The notes under the pieces were generated by a model. The model did not search any database. It was not told the origin of the DNA and saw only the letters and a program-made list of their open reading frames with translations. Below are positions 20,201 through 27,808 of a DNA stretch of 40,711 bases, piece by piece; position 1 is the stretch's first letter; each line of letters begins with the position of its first letter. This DNA comes from Oscillospiraceae bacterium (GTDB lineage Bacteria > Bacillota > Clostridia > Oscillospirales > Oscillospiraceae), in the NCBI GenBank assembly GCA_009776445.1, contig WRNV01000014.1:1-40711 (forward strand). Direction: 5' to 3'. A program made the position numbers and the translations under genes.

Positions 20201-21792
20201 AGCAAAACCAGATAATTCGGGAGTTCTCAAGACTAAAACCAGTATCCAAGCCTATGAGTCAGCCTCCTGAAAAGTTTGTACAACAGGAGAAGGAGAAGGA
20301 GAAGGATAAGGAGAAGGATAAGGAGAAGGATAAGGAGAAGGATAAGGAGAAGGCAAAGGAGGAAGTAACCCAATCGAAAAAGGATTACTATGTTCCTTAC
20401 AAAAGATTTAAGGTGAGGGACAAGTCATCGCTGGAGGATTTGCAGTATCAATATTTGAAAAATATTGAAGCTAAATATGTTAAGATGACCAAGACTTCGA
20501 AGATCCGTACACAGCAATACAGAAGCGTTTACGCCAATGCTAGAAATACTGTTAATTTTAGCAAACTCTATAAAAATATGCTTTATCAGATTATTGGCGA
20601 ACGTAGCAAGGGATCTAGAATTACCGACGTTGACGGCAATGAGTTGATTGATATTGTTATGGGCTTTGGTGTGCATTTATTTGGGCACAGCCCTGAGTTT
20701 ATTAAGCGTGAGCTTATAGAAGAGCTTGATCGCGGAGCACCTCTGGGGCCAATGGGCCGGTTACCTGGAGAAGTTGCGCGGCAAATCTCAGAAATGACGG
20801 GTGTTGACAGGGCGTTTTTCTGTAACTCAGGCACCGAAGCAAACATGTTTGCTATGAGAATCGCTAGGGCTATTACCAGCAGGCCAAAAGTGGTGTGCTT
20901 TACGGGCGCTTATCATGGGACACTGGACGGGCTCCTTGGCATACAGACTTTTGACAAAAATGGGGAAATTACCAGCGCGCCACTGGCGCCAGGAATAACC
21001 GAAAACTCGGTCCGAGACCTCGTTCTCGTGCAATACGATAATGAGTCCTCACTGAAATATATTGAAGAACATGCTGGGGATATTGCTGCAGTATTGGTCG
21101 AAACAGTGCAGAGCAGACGCCCAGAGCTTCAACCAAAAGAATTCTTACAAAAGCTGCGTGAAATTACAGCCAAACTAGATATTGCGCTGATTTTTGACGA
21201 GATGATTACCGGATTCAGGATTAGCGAGGGAGGAGTGCAGCAGCACTTTGGAATACAGGCTGACATCGTGACATACGGGAAAATCATTGGGGGTGGTATG
21301 CCCATCGGAGTTGTTGCCGGAAAATCAAAATATCTGGACAGTATTGACGGAGGCATGTGGAATTTCGACGATGATTCAGTTCCTCCTTGTGATGAAAAAA
21401 GAACCTACGCAGCGGGAACTTTTTGCCAGCATCCTATGGCTATGGCTGCGGCAAATGCGGTTTTAAAGTATATACGCGCAAATAAAGATACAATATATCC
21501 CGAACTTAATAAAAAGTCGGACTATTTTGTACTCAAAGCAAATGAGTTCTTTCAAGGGGAAGACATTGACATGAAAGTCGTCAATTTCGGCTCGCTTTTC
21601 CGATTCTATTTTCCGCGCGAATGCGAAATCTTCTATTACGGTTTGTTAGAAAAAGGTGTTTATATATGGGAGGGGAGAAATTGCTTTTTCTCAACGGAGC
21701 ACTCCTATGCAGATATTGAATTGATTCTTGAGTCCGTCAAAAAGACAGCTCTGGAGATGAAGGAAGCTGGATATTTCGGGACTTCCTTGTAG
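17203..21792 (+). CDS. PKS 2: KS - AT - class III aminotransferase, no carrier domain visible
   Basis: Second extension module, 1529 residues. The N-terminal ~38 residues form a charged helix suited to docking. The ketosynthase has Cys207 (NTACSSSL), His342 (HGTGT) and His379 (SNIGH). The acyltransferase has Ser646 in GHSIGEY and an HPFH motif, so malonyl-CoA is likely. A post-AT linker (about 900-1100) contains a Glu/Lys/Asp repeat. The C-terminal ~420 residues are a PLP-dependent aminotransferase of the GSA-aminotransferase type fused to PKSs in iturin/mycosubtilin pathways: NSGTEANMF, Asp1332 in IFDEMITGFR, Lys1360 in YGKIIGGG. It would convert the beta-keto group to a beta-amine. I looked for an ACP between AT and aminotransferase and found none, which is abnormal because both domains need a carrier-bound substrate. 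No thioesterase or C domain follows. The GTG start overlaps PKS 1 by 4 nt. Confidence 0.93.
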   Translation: MSEDNNQKYKDALKKSVKKINELSDRLKRSENKQEIAIIGYGCRFPGGANDPEKFWELLKQGFDASSEIPNDRFDVDKYYDGEKGPGKTTTNRASFLDCDIKGFDNLHFGISAIEAPSIDPQQRLLMEVCWDTIEVAGLNIEKLKGSNTGVFIAMDSFEYGTAELFSGDTMDISPYSIVGVCQHSAAGRLSYFYDFKGPAVLCNTACSSSLSAIDIAVESLRSGQCDLAVVGGSSLLLTPEAFVGLSQMEGLSPDGRCKSFSSAADGFGRGEGCGVVLLKRMEDAKRDGNFVEAIIKGICIGQDGRSNGFFAPNGLSEEKVMKRALDFAGLSADEVDFIETHGTGTTLGDLMESQAIAGAYKNRKTPMRIGAVKSNIGHLEAAAGMAGLIKVLLSMRYDKIPPSINCDTLNPMIDWEKIELVRELTDWGKPKGKRRAGISAFGISGALAHVIIEEPEEIVKPSEKLPVHLMALSAQNEQALRNSVEDMAAFMRDSHVELSDAAYSSIMTKSQFDHRFAMVSKNREELITSLQEALEQESVYSYHSGTTLRDKDKIAFLFTGQGSIYNGIATQFYHSSEEYRREFDRCDRLFQDILGISIVKAVFEGDEKTLSRPLYSQPVIFSVEYSLTKLWDAIGIKPSVVIGHSIGEYAAACYAGLMDIETAARMIAWRAKIMESVEPDGKMVGVLANYGIVLDAIAESGCKNVSVAAINAPDNATISGLCHEVDQVVSVIQKKTRVFINDLKIIHPFHSVVMDQYVKGYSEKLKEIKFSEPRIQIISCVNGKTSGGKYMGNSRYWSNHLKTTVNFQAAMEEAQRLGVNVFIEIGGIATLCGLAAQCIDQEGTAFLPSLRKDSNDYEQFFESIKHLYLRGYPLDWVGFYKNYERKKILLPGYPFQKKHFWREFKNRADYYNSETLGMSDCDGKPENNALAPEGLHMQKNSPDSDYAPQSSAKSNREAVELLKHGQIPKNIAYAHYNAGGATIESIQTLFNNQHKIISEQNQIIREFSRLKPVSKPMSQPPEKFVQQEKEKEKDKEKDKEKDKEKDKEKAKEEVTQSKKDYYVPYKRFKVRDKSSLEDLQYQYLKNIEAKYVKMTKTSKIRTQQYRSVYANARNTVNFSKLYKNMLYQIIGERSKGSRITDVDGNELIDIVMGFGVHLFGHSPEFIKRELIEELDRGAPLGPMGRLPGEVARQISEMTGVDRAFFCNSGTEANMFAMRIARAITSRPKVVCFTGAYHGTLDGLLGIQTFDKNGEITSAPLAPGITENSVRDLVLVQYDNESSLKYIEEHAGDIAAVLVETVQSRRPELQPKEFLQKLREITAKLDIALIFDEMITGFRISEGGVQQHFGIQADIVTYGKIIGGGMPIGVVAGKSKYLDSIDGGMWNFDDDSVPPCDEKRTYAAGTFCQHPMAMAAANAVLKYIRANKDTIYPELNKKSDYFVLKANEFFQGEDIDMKVVNFGSLFRFYFPRECEIFYYGLLEKGVYIWEGRNCFFSTEHSYADIELILESVKKTALEMKEAGYFGTSL
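20287..20352 (+). repeat. 12-bp in-frame tandem repeat in the PKS 2 linker
   Basis: GAG AAG GAT AAG occurs four times in tandem (20299-20346), flanked by GAG AAG units, and encodes a Glu-Lys-Asp-Lys linker at about residues 1029-1050, between the AT and the aminotransferase. The repeat is a multiple of three, so slippage would change linker length without breaking the protein. Confidence 0.9.
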
Positions 21793-21877
21793 CTTGTCCA
21801 ATCATGAAAAGCACAGTAGAAATAACACAATGCCTGAGATTCTGCCAAAATAAAGAAACTGAAAGAGGGTTCATCCT

Positions 21878-22084
21878 ATGCCCCGAGTAACCATTAATTC
21901 CGAACGTTGTAAGAGCTGCGAGCTGTGTGTGGCGGCCTGTCCGAAAAAGATAATTTTTCTTGACAATACGCAGCTTAATGCCTTTGGTTATCATCCTGTC
22001 AGTGTCGTGGATCAAGATGCATGTATAGCATGCGCCTTTTGCGCGATAATGTGTCCAGACAGTGTTATTCAGATAGAAAAGTGA
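21878..22084 (+). CDS. korD: 2-oxoacid:ferredoxin oxidoreductase, ferredoxin (delta) subunit
   Basis: Small 68-residue protein with two [4Fe-4S] motifs, CKSCELCVAACPKK and CIACAFCAIMCPDS, each in the CxxCxxCxxxCP form. It passes electrons between the catalytic subunits and free ferredoxin. The ATG at 21878 follows an AAAGAGGG sequence. It lies 85 nt after PKS 2 and begins the second block of oxidoreductase subunit genes (ferredoxin, alpha, gamma). The order is that of common clostridial KGOR/VOR operons except that the beta gene, normally between alpha and gamma, is missing here. Confidence 0.92.
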   Translation: MPRVTINSERCKSCELCVAACPKKIIFLDNTQLNAFGYHPVSVVDQDACIACAFCAIMCPDSVIQIEK

Positions 22085-22130
22085 GACGCGTCGCGCGAAT
22101 CAATCTTGAACAACGAATCACATAATCCTG

Positions 22131-22137
22131 AAAGGGG
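22131..22137 (+). promoter_or_regulatory. Ribosome binding site AAAGGGG for korA
   Basis: AAAGGGG ends 7 nt before ATG 22145 and decides this start over an in-frame TTG at 22106. Confidence 0.7.
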
Positions 22138-22144
22138 TATCGAT

Positions 22145-23203
22145 ATGTCTGAAAAAGTCCTTATGAAGGGTAACGAAGCTATTGCCGAGGCTGCCATACG
22201 GTCCGGGTGTTTATATTACTTTGGTTATCCAATTACACCACAAAACGAGATAGCCACCTACATGTCCCGTCATATGCCCCAGGCTGGAGGTTTATTTCTA
22301 CAAGCTGAGAGTGAAATTGCCGCCATCAACATGGTGTTGGGCGCGTCGGCAGCAGGTGTGCGGGCTATGACATCCAGTTCCAGCCCCGGTATCTCCCTCA
22401 AAAGCGAGGGGCTGTCCTATATGGCCGGTTGTGATCTGCCGGCGGTAGTCGTCAACATACAACGCGGCGGGCCCGGATTGGGAGGTATACAGCCGTCGCA
22501 GGCCGATTATTTTCAGGCCACCAAAGGCATTGGCCACGGTGACTTTCACCTAATCGTGCTAGCTCCCAACAACCTCCAAGAGATGGTGGACTTGACCGTG
22601 CAGGCTTTTAATTTAGCCGACATGTATCGCATGACTGCTATGGTTTTAGCCGACGGCATACTGGGTCAAATGATGGAGCCAGTCGTTTTACCTGATGACA
22701 AGGGGCAGTTGCCTGTGGGTACTAAAGACTGGGCAGTTACTGGAACAGGTGGGACGCGTAAGCGCAATATTATTAATTCCCTCTACCTTCAACCAAAAGA
22801 ATTGGAAGCCCAAAATTTTATGCGCTATGAACGCTATGCGCAAATTGAAGCGTCTGAGCAGCGTTTTGAATCCTATATGATGGATGATGCTGACATTGTT
22901 GTCACCGCCTATGGCGCGTCGTCCCGTATTGCCAAAAATGCTATTCTGGAAGCCCGCGCCCAAGGCATCAAGGCCGGAATGCTTCGTCCAATCACACTAT
23001 GGCCCTTCCCAAAAACTGCTTTTGCTCAAGCGGCTGAGGTGGCGCTCGCCTTCGTTGTAGTGGAGATGAGCATGGGGCAGATGATTGAGGACGTAGAACT
23101 GGCTATACGATGTCGCCGTCCGGTATACCTGTGCAATCGTACTGGCGGCATGGTGCCAACACCAGAACACATTTTGGAATTGATTAAAAAGGCAGAGAAA
23201 TAA
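22145..23203 (+). CDS. korA: 2-oxoacid:ferredoxin oxidoreductase, alpha subunit (KorA/VorB type)
   Basis: Alpha subunit carrying the pyrimidine-binding and transketolase C-terminal-like domains, about 352 residues. The start [20 protein letters not shown] is characteristic, followed by [41 protein letters not shown] and QRGGPGLGG. The last third, around [17 protein letters not shown], is the C-terminal domain. It is not fused to the gamma domain, unlike some homologues. It lies 60 nt after korD and 24 nt before korC. Sequence style is closest to the 2-oxoisovalerate/2-oxoglutarate branch, but I cannot fix the substrate. It should pair with the distant beta subunit at 3411-4163. Confidence 0.93.
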   Translation: MSEKVLMKGNEAIAEAAIRSGCLYYFGYPITPQNEIATYMSRHMPQAGGLFLQAESEIAAINMVLGASAAGVRAMTSSSSPGISLKSEGLSYMAGCDLPAVVVNIQRGGPGLGGIQPSQADYFQATKGIGHGDFHLIVLAPNNLQEMVDLTVQAFNLADMYRMTAMVLADGILGQMMEPVVLPDDKGQLPVGTKDWAVTGTGGTRKRNIINSLYLQPKELEAQNFMRYERYAQIEASEQRFESYMMDDADIVVTAYGASSRIAKNAILEARAQGIKAGMLRPITLWPFPKTAFAQAAEVALAFVVVEMSMGQMIEDVELAIRCRRPVYLCNRTGGMVPTPEHILELIKKAEK

Positions 23204-23227
23204 GTCAAAAGACAAGGAGAGACCGAA

Positions 23228-23767
23228 ATGAACGCGAAAATGCTCATCGCCGGTTTTGGCGGACAAGGTGTTCTGTTTGCTGGAAAATTTTTAGTTTTCG
23301 CAGGCATGCTTATCGGAAAAGATATTTCATGGCTACCCGCATATGGTCCCGAAATGCGCGGCGGCACTGCCAACTGCAGTGTTATCCTAAGCGACGAGTC
23401 CATCGGCTCGCCTATTGTGGACAAGCCGGACATTCTAATTGCTTTAAATCTACCATCGTTGGATAAATTCGAGGACATGGTTGTCTCCGATGGACACATA
23501 TTCATCAACAGTTCCTTGATCAATCGCCTTTCACATAGAATCGACGCGGTTAGCTACTATTGCCCTGCTACACGCATCGCTGATGAAAATGGATTGCCTG
23601 GACTAGCCAATATGGTCATGCTGGGACATGTCGTTGCGCACTATAACCTGTATCCTATGGAAGTGTTGGCAGAATCTATGAAAAAGTTAATCACGGGACG
23701 TAAGAAGGAAATGTATGACAAGAATATGGAAGCTCTGAAGTTAGGAATGAAGTATCAGCCTCTTTGA
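23228..23767 (+). CDS. korC: 2-oxoacid:ferredoxin oxidoreductase, gamma subunit
   Basis: Gamma subunit of 179 residues with the usual N-terminus [15 protein letters not shown], which forms part of the CoA-side domain, and the conserved [23 protein letters not shown] 8 nt upstream supports ATG 23228. It completes the four-subunit enzyme with korB, korD and korA. The next gene (CorA-like) starts 34 nt downstream with no evident terminator between, so transcription may continue. Confidence 0.93.
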   Translation: MNAKMLIAGFGGQGVLFAGKFLVFAGMLIGKDISWLPAYGPEMRGGTANCSVILSDESIGSPIVDKPDILIALNLPSLDKFEDMVVSDGHIFINSSLINRLSHRIDAVSYYCPATRIADENGLPGLANMVMLGHVVAHYNLYPMEVLAESMKKLITGRKKEMYDKNMEALKLGMKYQPL

Positions 23768-23801
23768 GATTTCCAATTTTGAAACATAAGGATGATATAG
23801 T

Positions 23802-24800
23802 ATGAAAATATATGATTTGAGTATGAAAAATCAAATGCAACGTGAGTTTTCCGACAATATATCCGAGGAGGGGTTGTTTATTCTTTGTAATACTAGTGAA
23901 GTTTATAAATTAGGTGAGCTGTTTGAGTGGGATGAAAGAACTATTGAAGAACGTATTAATTTCGCTGAAGCTGTACGGCACGAGTTTTTTCATGGTTATG
24001 ATATTATCAGTTTAGTCAATATGAAAATAGTAGATGATTCGATTATTAAACTGAAAATAGACATATTTGTTAGTAATCTATATTTTGTTATTATTATTCC
24101 TGAACAGCCAGATGAAAGGCTAGAAGAACTCGAAGCTATTTTGTGCTATTACCTCGAAAACTCCGATCCCAATCCATATAGAATTGAACGGTTATATCAT
24201 ATTGTATTGAGCAAATTAGCGGCGGATTTTTTTGACACATTGGAAAAGCTAGAAGACGACCTGGAATTATTATCAGAGATTGTATCAAAAAACCCGAGTG
24301 AACAGCATATTGATTTAGACAAGAAACTGCGTAAAGCGGCATTTTCTATCAAAAAGATTCTTCGAACGATTTCAAATATAAATGATGAGATTCTATTGAA
24401 TGAAAACGGTCTTTTACATAAGCAGCAGATACCACAGTTTAGAAGCATAAGCAACCGATTTAAGGAACTATATAGTTTTGCGGCAAACCTATACGACACA
24501 AGTGGTGAAATTCTAAGCATATATCAAAGCTATATTACATTAGAAATGAATGCAACCATAAACAGACTTACATCTACAACGGTGTTTTTGGCATTAATTT
24601 CTTTGATTACAGGAGTTTTTAATATAGAGTTCAGTTTTTTACCAGATATTGATACAATAATTGGATATCCATTAGCTATAGTTATTATAGCAGCAATTAG
24701 TGTATTGATTTTCCGTTCGTCAAATAAGAGTAATGGTATCCATAAAAAACAGATACTAAAAAAACATGAAAAACGTTTGCGAAAAAATTTCATCCATTAA
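23802..24800 (+). CDS. CorA-like divalent cation transporter with altered GMN motif
   Basis: Membrane protein of 332 residues with CorA architecture: a soluble alpha/beta N-terminal domain (about 1-120), a long helical region (about 125-260) that leads into the pore, and two C-terminal TM helices with a basic tail. The stretch before TM1, MNATINRLTSTTVFLALISL, matches the CorA pattern. The signature Gly-Met-Asn of the pore loop is replaced: the sequence after TM1 is ITGVFNIEFSF, so Gly and Asn survive with a different spacing. This suggests altered ion selectivity or a non-transport role. AAGGA precedes the ATG. It is probably not part of the biosynthetic pathway despite the short gap to korC. 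Confidence 0.75.
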   Translation: MKIYDLSMKNQMQREFSDNISEEGLFILCNTSEVYKLGELFEWDERTIEERINFAEAVRHEFFHGYDIISLVNMKIVDDSIIKLKIDIFVSNLYFVIIIPEQPDERLEELEAILCYYLENSDPNPYRIERLYHIVLSKLAADFFDTLEKLEDDLELLSEIVSKNPSEQHIDLDKKLRKAAFSIKKILRTISNINDEILLNENGLLHKQQIPQFRSISNRFKELYSFAANLYDTSGEILSIYQSYITLEMNATINRLTSTTVFLALISLITGVFNIEFSFLPDIDTIIGYPLAIVIIAAISVLIFRSSNKSNGIHKKQILKKHEKRLRKNFIH

Positions 24801-25025
24801 AGAGGGGCAATACCAAGCAGCAACTAACTTAAACATAATAGAGCATTTTCCCCGAACAAATGGAGCAATTGTTTTATAAACTTATTTTTTGGGTTTTTCA
24901 GTGTAGCGCGACTAACATAAAGCCACCTTTCCAACGTACACAAAACCCACTCAAGCAAGAGTATTTATGTATCAGAAAATTGAAATTATATCGAAATCTA
25001 TATGTGCATATGCATTACCCAGCGC

Positions 25026-25718
25026 CTACAGCAACAACGCCAGCTTAACTATCGCCGCTATTCGTTTTATGTCCTCATCGTACTCGGAGCGCAGGTATAG
25101 GGATTTTACGAGCTCTATCGCGTTTTTTTCAGCTATGGACTCGATCTTCTTAAGCTCGTCAGGCGACATTTCAAGAATCTTCTTTTCAATTCTTTCCCGC
25201 AAAATTTCAACATAAGGATTATCGTACTCAACAGGCGTTTCCGCTAACTTTTGCGCAAGCGCCTTTTCCCCAACGCCGTTGGCACCCTCCGTCGCGTTTC
25301 CTGCTTCTTTCAAAGGAACGTTGTCGGCGGAATTTGCGGCGCCGTTTGTTTCGTTCGGATCTGTTTCGCTTGGCTCAGGCGGATCAGGCGGTTTTACGTA
25401 ACCATTCTCGGTCAAGAACTGGTGGAGCAGTTCCTCGGAGTATTCTTTTGTAAAGTCGTCCGAGTCGCATGTGATGAAATATGGGTTTAAAGATAGCTCC
25501 ATAGCTAACGCCGCCGCGATCCTAAGCGTTATTTGCCCATCTTTGTATTTTTTATCAATGACATTCTTTCTAATTGAGTATTTTTCGTAAAATTCGGTTT
25601 CGTTCTCGCTCGCCAGGACTTTAGCCCATTGCTCCCGCAACCGCTTCATCGACATTTCGCAGTTTTTGCTTATGTTATTGGCGTTGTCTATATGATTGAA
25701 ATCAAGCGCTTCAAACAT
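25026..25718 (-). CDS. Hypothetical acidic protein, three-part layout
   Basis: I do not recognise this 230-residue protein. The N-terminal ~95 residues are helical with a segment (GQITLRIAAALAMELSLNP) that resembles a small helix-turn-helix-like or XRE-type fold, but this is weak. The middle (about 108-155) is a low-complexity Pro/Glu/Asn/Ala linker. The C-terminal ~70 residues are helical and charged (LRERIEKKILEMSPDELKKI). No signal peptide or TM helix is seen. AAGGGGGAG sits 7 nt upstream of the ATG at 25718, which makes the start convincing. A palindromic repeat ends about 20 nt upstream of the start. It is the last gene of the minus-strand group behind the ABC-2 transporter genes. Confidence 0.7.
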   Translation of the reverse strand: MFEALDFNHIDNANNISKNCEMSMKRLREQWAKVLASENETEFYEKYSIRKNVIDKKYKDGQITLRIAAALAMELSLNPYFITCDSDDFTKEYSEELLHQFLTENGYVKPPDPPEPSETDPNETNGAANSADNVPLKEAGNATEGANGVGEKALAQKLAETPVEYDNPYVEILRERIEKKILEMSPDELKKIESIAEKNAIELVKSLYLRSEYDEDIKRIAAIVKLALLL

Positions 25719-25738
25719 CCGTAAGCTCCCCCTTTATA

Positions 25739-25879
25739 TCTGTCCAGAGGGTATCCAAAAACTCGCAATGGTTACAGGCTCCGCACACAAGTTTAGTAAG
25801 TTTTACAAGTTTCCACCGCAGTACTAGTGCGTTGCCTGTAACCAACCTGTGTTTTTGGATGCCCTCTGAACAGGACACT
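25739..25879. repeat. Palindromic MITE-like repeat, copy A
   Basis: Imperfect palindrome of about 140 bp. The left arm starts with CAGAGGGTATCCAAAAAC and continues to TGGTTACAGGC. The right arm is its inverted match (GCCTGTAACCA to GTTTTTGGATGCCCTCTG). The interior is less symmetric. The 8-mer CCTTTATA flanks it on both sides (25731-25738 and 25880-25887) and could be a target-site duplication. A second copy in the same orientation is at 30182-30318. No transposase is encoded. It lies between the ABC-2 permease and the hypothetical gene and would form a long hairpin in their common transcript. Confidence 0.88.
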
Positions 25880-25900
25880 CCTTTATAATGTTTACGCCTG

Positions 25901-26740
25901 CTATATCCTTATATCGTTGCCCGAGTTGTCTATCTTCCTCGCGTTTTGAGCAAACAGCGCCAGGAAATATAGGATCACCATTATCACCAAGGCGACCAGG
26001 ACCGTCATAATCACATCAAGCGGATCGGTTGAGTAAAAGCCGGCCCTGCTCACGACGGAACCCGCGAACACATTTATAGTGAAAGGATTATATACGAGAT
26101 CAGATCCCAGCGCAACGAAAAGGCTTGGAAACAACAGCGCCGCGACAATGCATAACGTTGCGCTCAGCCCCGCTTTGCCCGTCGCGGTCCCAATAGTAAT
26201 ATGGGCGCAGGTATAGAACATGAGGCACACTCCAGTGAGCGCTCCGGCGATAAGGACGCCCAAGGGAGATATGTCATTATTCTGGAATACTGCTGCGGAA
26301 ACACCCCACGACGCGAATGTCGCCGCTAACGCTATCACAAACGCGGCTACCGGATAGATGACAAACTTCGGGAATACATAACTAAAGCTTCGGAGGCCGG
26401 CGCTTCGCGGTATCGTGATAGAGCGTTTTTTCTGCTCCCCGCCCGCGTTGCTGTTGATAACCAGCAAAAACACGATCAGCCCCGTTTGCGCTATATTTGA
26501 TACAGAACTTGAAACGCCTGACGACACGGTGGAGACAAGCGCTTCGGAGAGTTCGGAAACGTCCATGCCAAACTCGTTGTAAACATCGCTCATTGAGTCC
26601 ATAAGCGTGCCCAAGCCTAAAAACATAAGAGGGTTAATAACAGCCAGGCCAACAAGGACGAGGGCCAATATGAGAAACTTTTTTGTCCTGAAAAACGCGA
26701 GGAATTCCTTTTTCATGCTTGCTTTTGTCTGCAATTTCAT
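25901..26740 (-). CDS. ABC-2 type transporter permease
   Basis: Membrane component of an ABC-2 transporter, about 279 residues with six predicted TM helices. TM1 is at about residues 23-43 (KFLILALVLVGLAVINPLMF), an extracytoplasmic loop rich in Ser follows, and five hydrophobic segments fill the rest up to LVALVIMVILYFLALFA. The start at 26740 is chosen because GGAGGA is 5 nt upstream; the frame stays open a little further to 26761. The cognate ATPase is directly upstream on the same strand. The substrate is unknown; small-molecule or peptide export, or sensing of membrane stress, are all possible for this family. Confidence 0.88.
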   Translation of the reverse strand: MKLQTKASMKKEFLAFFRTKKFLILALVLVGLAVINPLMFLGLGTLMDSMSDVYNEFGMDVSELSEALVSTVSSGVSSSVSNIAQTGLIVFLLVINSNAGGEQKKRSITIPRSAGLRSFSYVFPKFVIYPVAAFVIALAATFASWGVSAAVFQNNDISPLGVLIAGALTGVCLMFYTCAHITIGTATGKAGLSATLCIVAALLFPSLFVALGSDLVYNPFTINVFAGSVVSRAGFYSTDPLDVIMTVLVALVIMVILYFLALFAQNARKIDNSGNDIRI

Positions 26741-26807
26741 GGTCGTCCTCCATAGTTCCAATCTTATACGGGCGCATTATCCGGCGCGTGTGAAGAGCCT
26801 AATCATC

Positions 26808-27731
26808 TCAGCCGTATACCGGCGTCGTCGGCCTGATCATGTCGTTATTTATGCCGATGTAAATCTGTTCCAACGTCAGTCGCCTAAAGCCGATATACTC
26901 TGGCAAGACGCTGTTTTCCGCAAGTGTCGTTATCACCTTATAGTATAGCTCCCCTTCGCTAACCCCAGGTTTTGCGTAAAGTGTAACGCCGCCATACCCA
27001 ATCTCGCTTCTTTCAACAAGGTCGATCATACAAAGCGGATCTGTTGCTACAGGCGCGTATCGCAACTGAACATAAAGAGCCATCGTTCCCCCGAACATTT
27101 TTATTATTTCGGGGAGCCTACCTTCCACGGCCATCACTCCATGCCGGATAATACCGACTTTGTTGGCCACCCGCTCCACATCAGGCAGAATGTGGGTACA
27201 TAGAATGATCGTTGAGCCGGCAGCTGCAAGGCGCCGTATGATTTCCATAACCTCGGCTCTGCCCTGCGGGTCAAGGGCGGACGTCGGCTCGTCAAGGATC
27301 AGCAGTTCGGGATTGGCGTAAATTGCGGCGGCTATCCCAATCCGCTGAGCCATGCCCCTCGAATATCCGCTAATTTGTCTTTGCGCGTCGTCAATCATTC
27401 CTGTCAAGTTCAAAACCTCAGAAGTGCGGGCTTTTATGTCGCCGCTATAATCGCAGCACGCCCCTATGTAATCGAGGTATTCAAAGCCGCTCATATACCC
27501 ATAAAGCGCCGGCATTTCCGGTAAATATCCAATTTTGACGTCGTTTTTTTGAAACTCTATACAACCATCATCCTTTGGGATGATATTGCAGATAATATTC
27601 ATGGTCGTGGTTTTCCCACAACCGTTAGTGCCAATTAGCCCATAGACGTCGCCTTTATCGATGCTCATATTGAGATTTCGAAGGACGCCAAGTCTTTTAT
27701 AGCTTTTCTTGAGCCCTGTAATTCTAAGCAT
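26808..27731 (-). CDS. ABC-2 type transporter ATPase
   Basis: ATPase of 307 residues that pairs with the permease at 25901-26740. Walker A is GTNGCGKTT, the signature is the variant ISGYSRGMAQRIGIA (SYSRGM class usual for ABC-2 systems), Walker B is LLILDEPTSALD and the H-loop is LCTHI. The C-terminal ~90 residues form the family's regulatory extension. The ATG at 27731 follows GAAAGGTAGGAAGG. The gap to the permease is about 67 nt. Confidence 0.93.
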   Translation of the reverse strand: MLRITGLKKSYKRLGVLRNLNMSIDKGDVYGLIGTNGCGKTTTMNIICNIIPKDDGCIEFQKNDVKIGYLPEMPALYGYMSGFEYLDYIGACCDYSGDIKARTSEVLNLTGMIDDAQRQISGYSRGMAQRIGIAAAIYANPELLILDEPTSALDPQGRAEVMEIIRRLAAAGSTIILCTHILPDVERVANKVGIIRHGVMAVEGRLPEIIKMFGGTMALYVQLRYAPVATDPLCMIDLVERSEIGYGGVTLYAKPGVSEGELYYKVITTLAENSVLPEYIGFRRLTLEQIYIGINNDMIRPTTPVYG

Positions 27732-27808
27732 ACCTTCCTACCTTTCTTCCTAGCCCACTTCGGTCTCGAAGGGGGTGCCGTCCGCAGACGGCGGTGTTGT
27801 AAGTTTTT
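27732..27808 (-). other. Intergenic hairpins between CPBP protease and ABC ATPase genes
   Basis: Two short inverted repeats stand side by side: GCCGTC / GACGGC around a 4-nt loop near 27778-27793, and CTTCG / CGAAG near 27758-27771. On the minus strand, the direction of both genes, no U-run follows, so this is not a classical terminator. It may be a processing or partial stop element. Confidence 0.35.

Noticed and set aside
20100-20220. Possible carrier domain in the PKS 2 linker (Ser in GGATIES)
   Set aside because: The surroundings lack the helix pattern and DSL-type context of an ACP; the stretch resembles the coiled linker preceding PKS-fused aminotransferases.
24801-25025. Terminator between the CorA-like gene and the convergent hypothetical gene
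   Set aside because: T-rich runs near 24880-24900 are present, but I found no adjacent stable stem; only a weak 4-bp hairpin.
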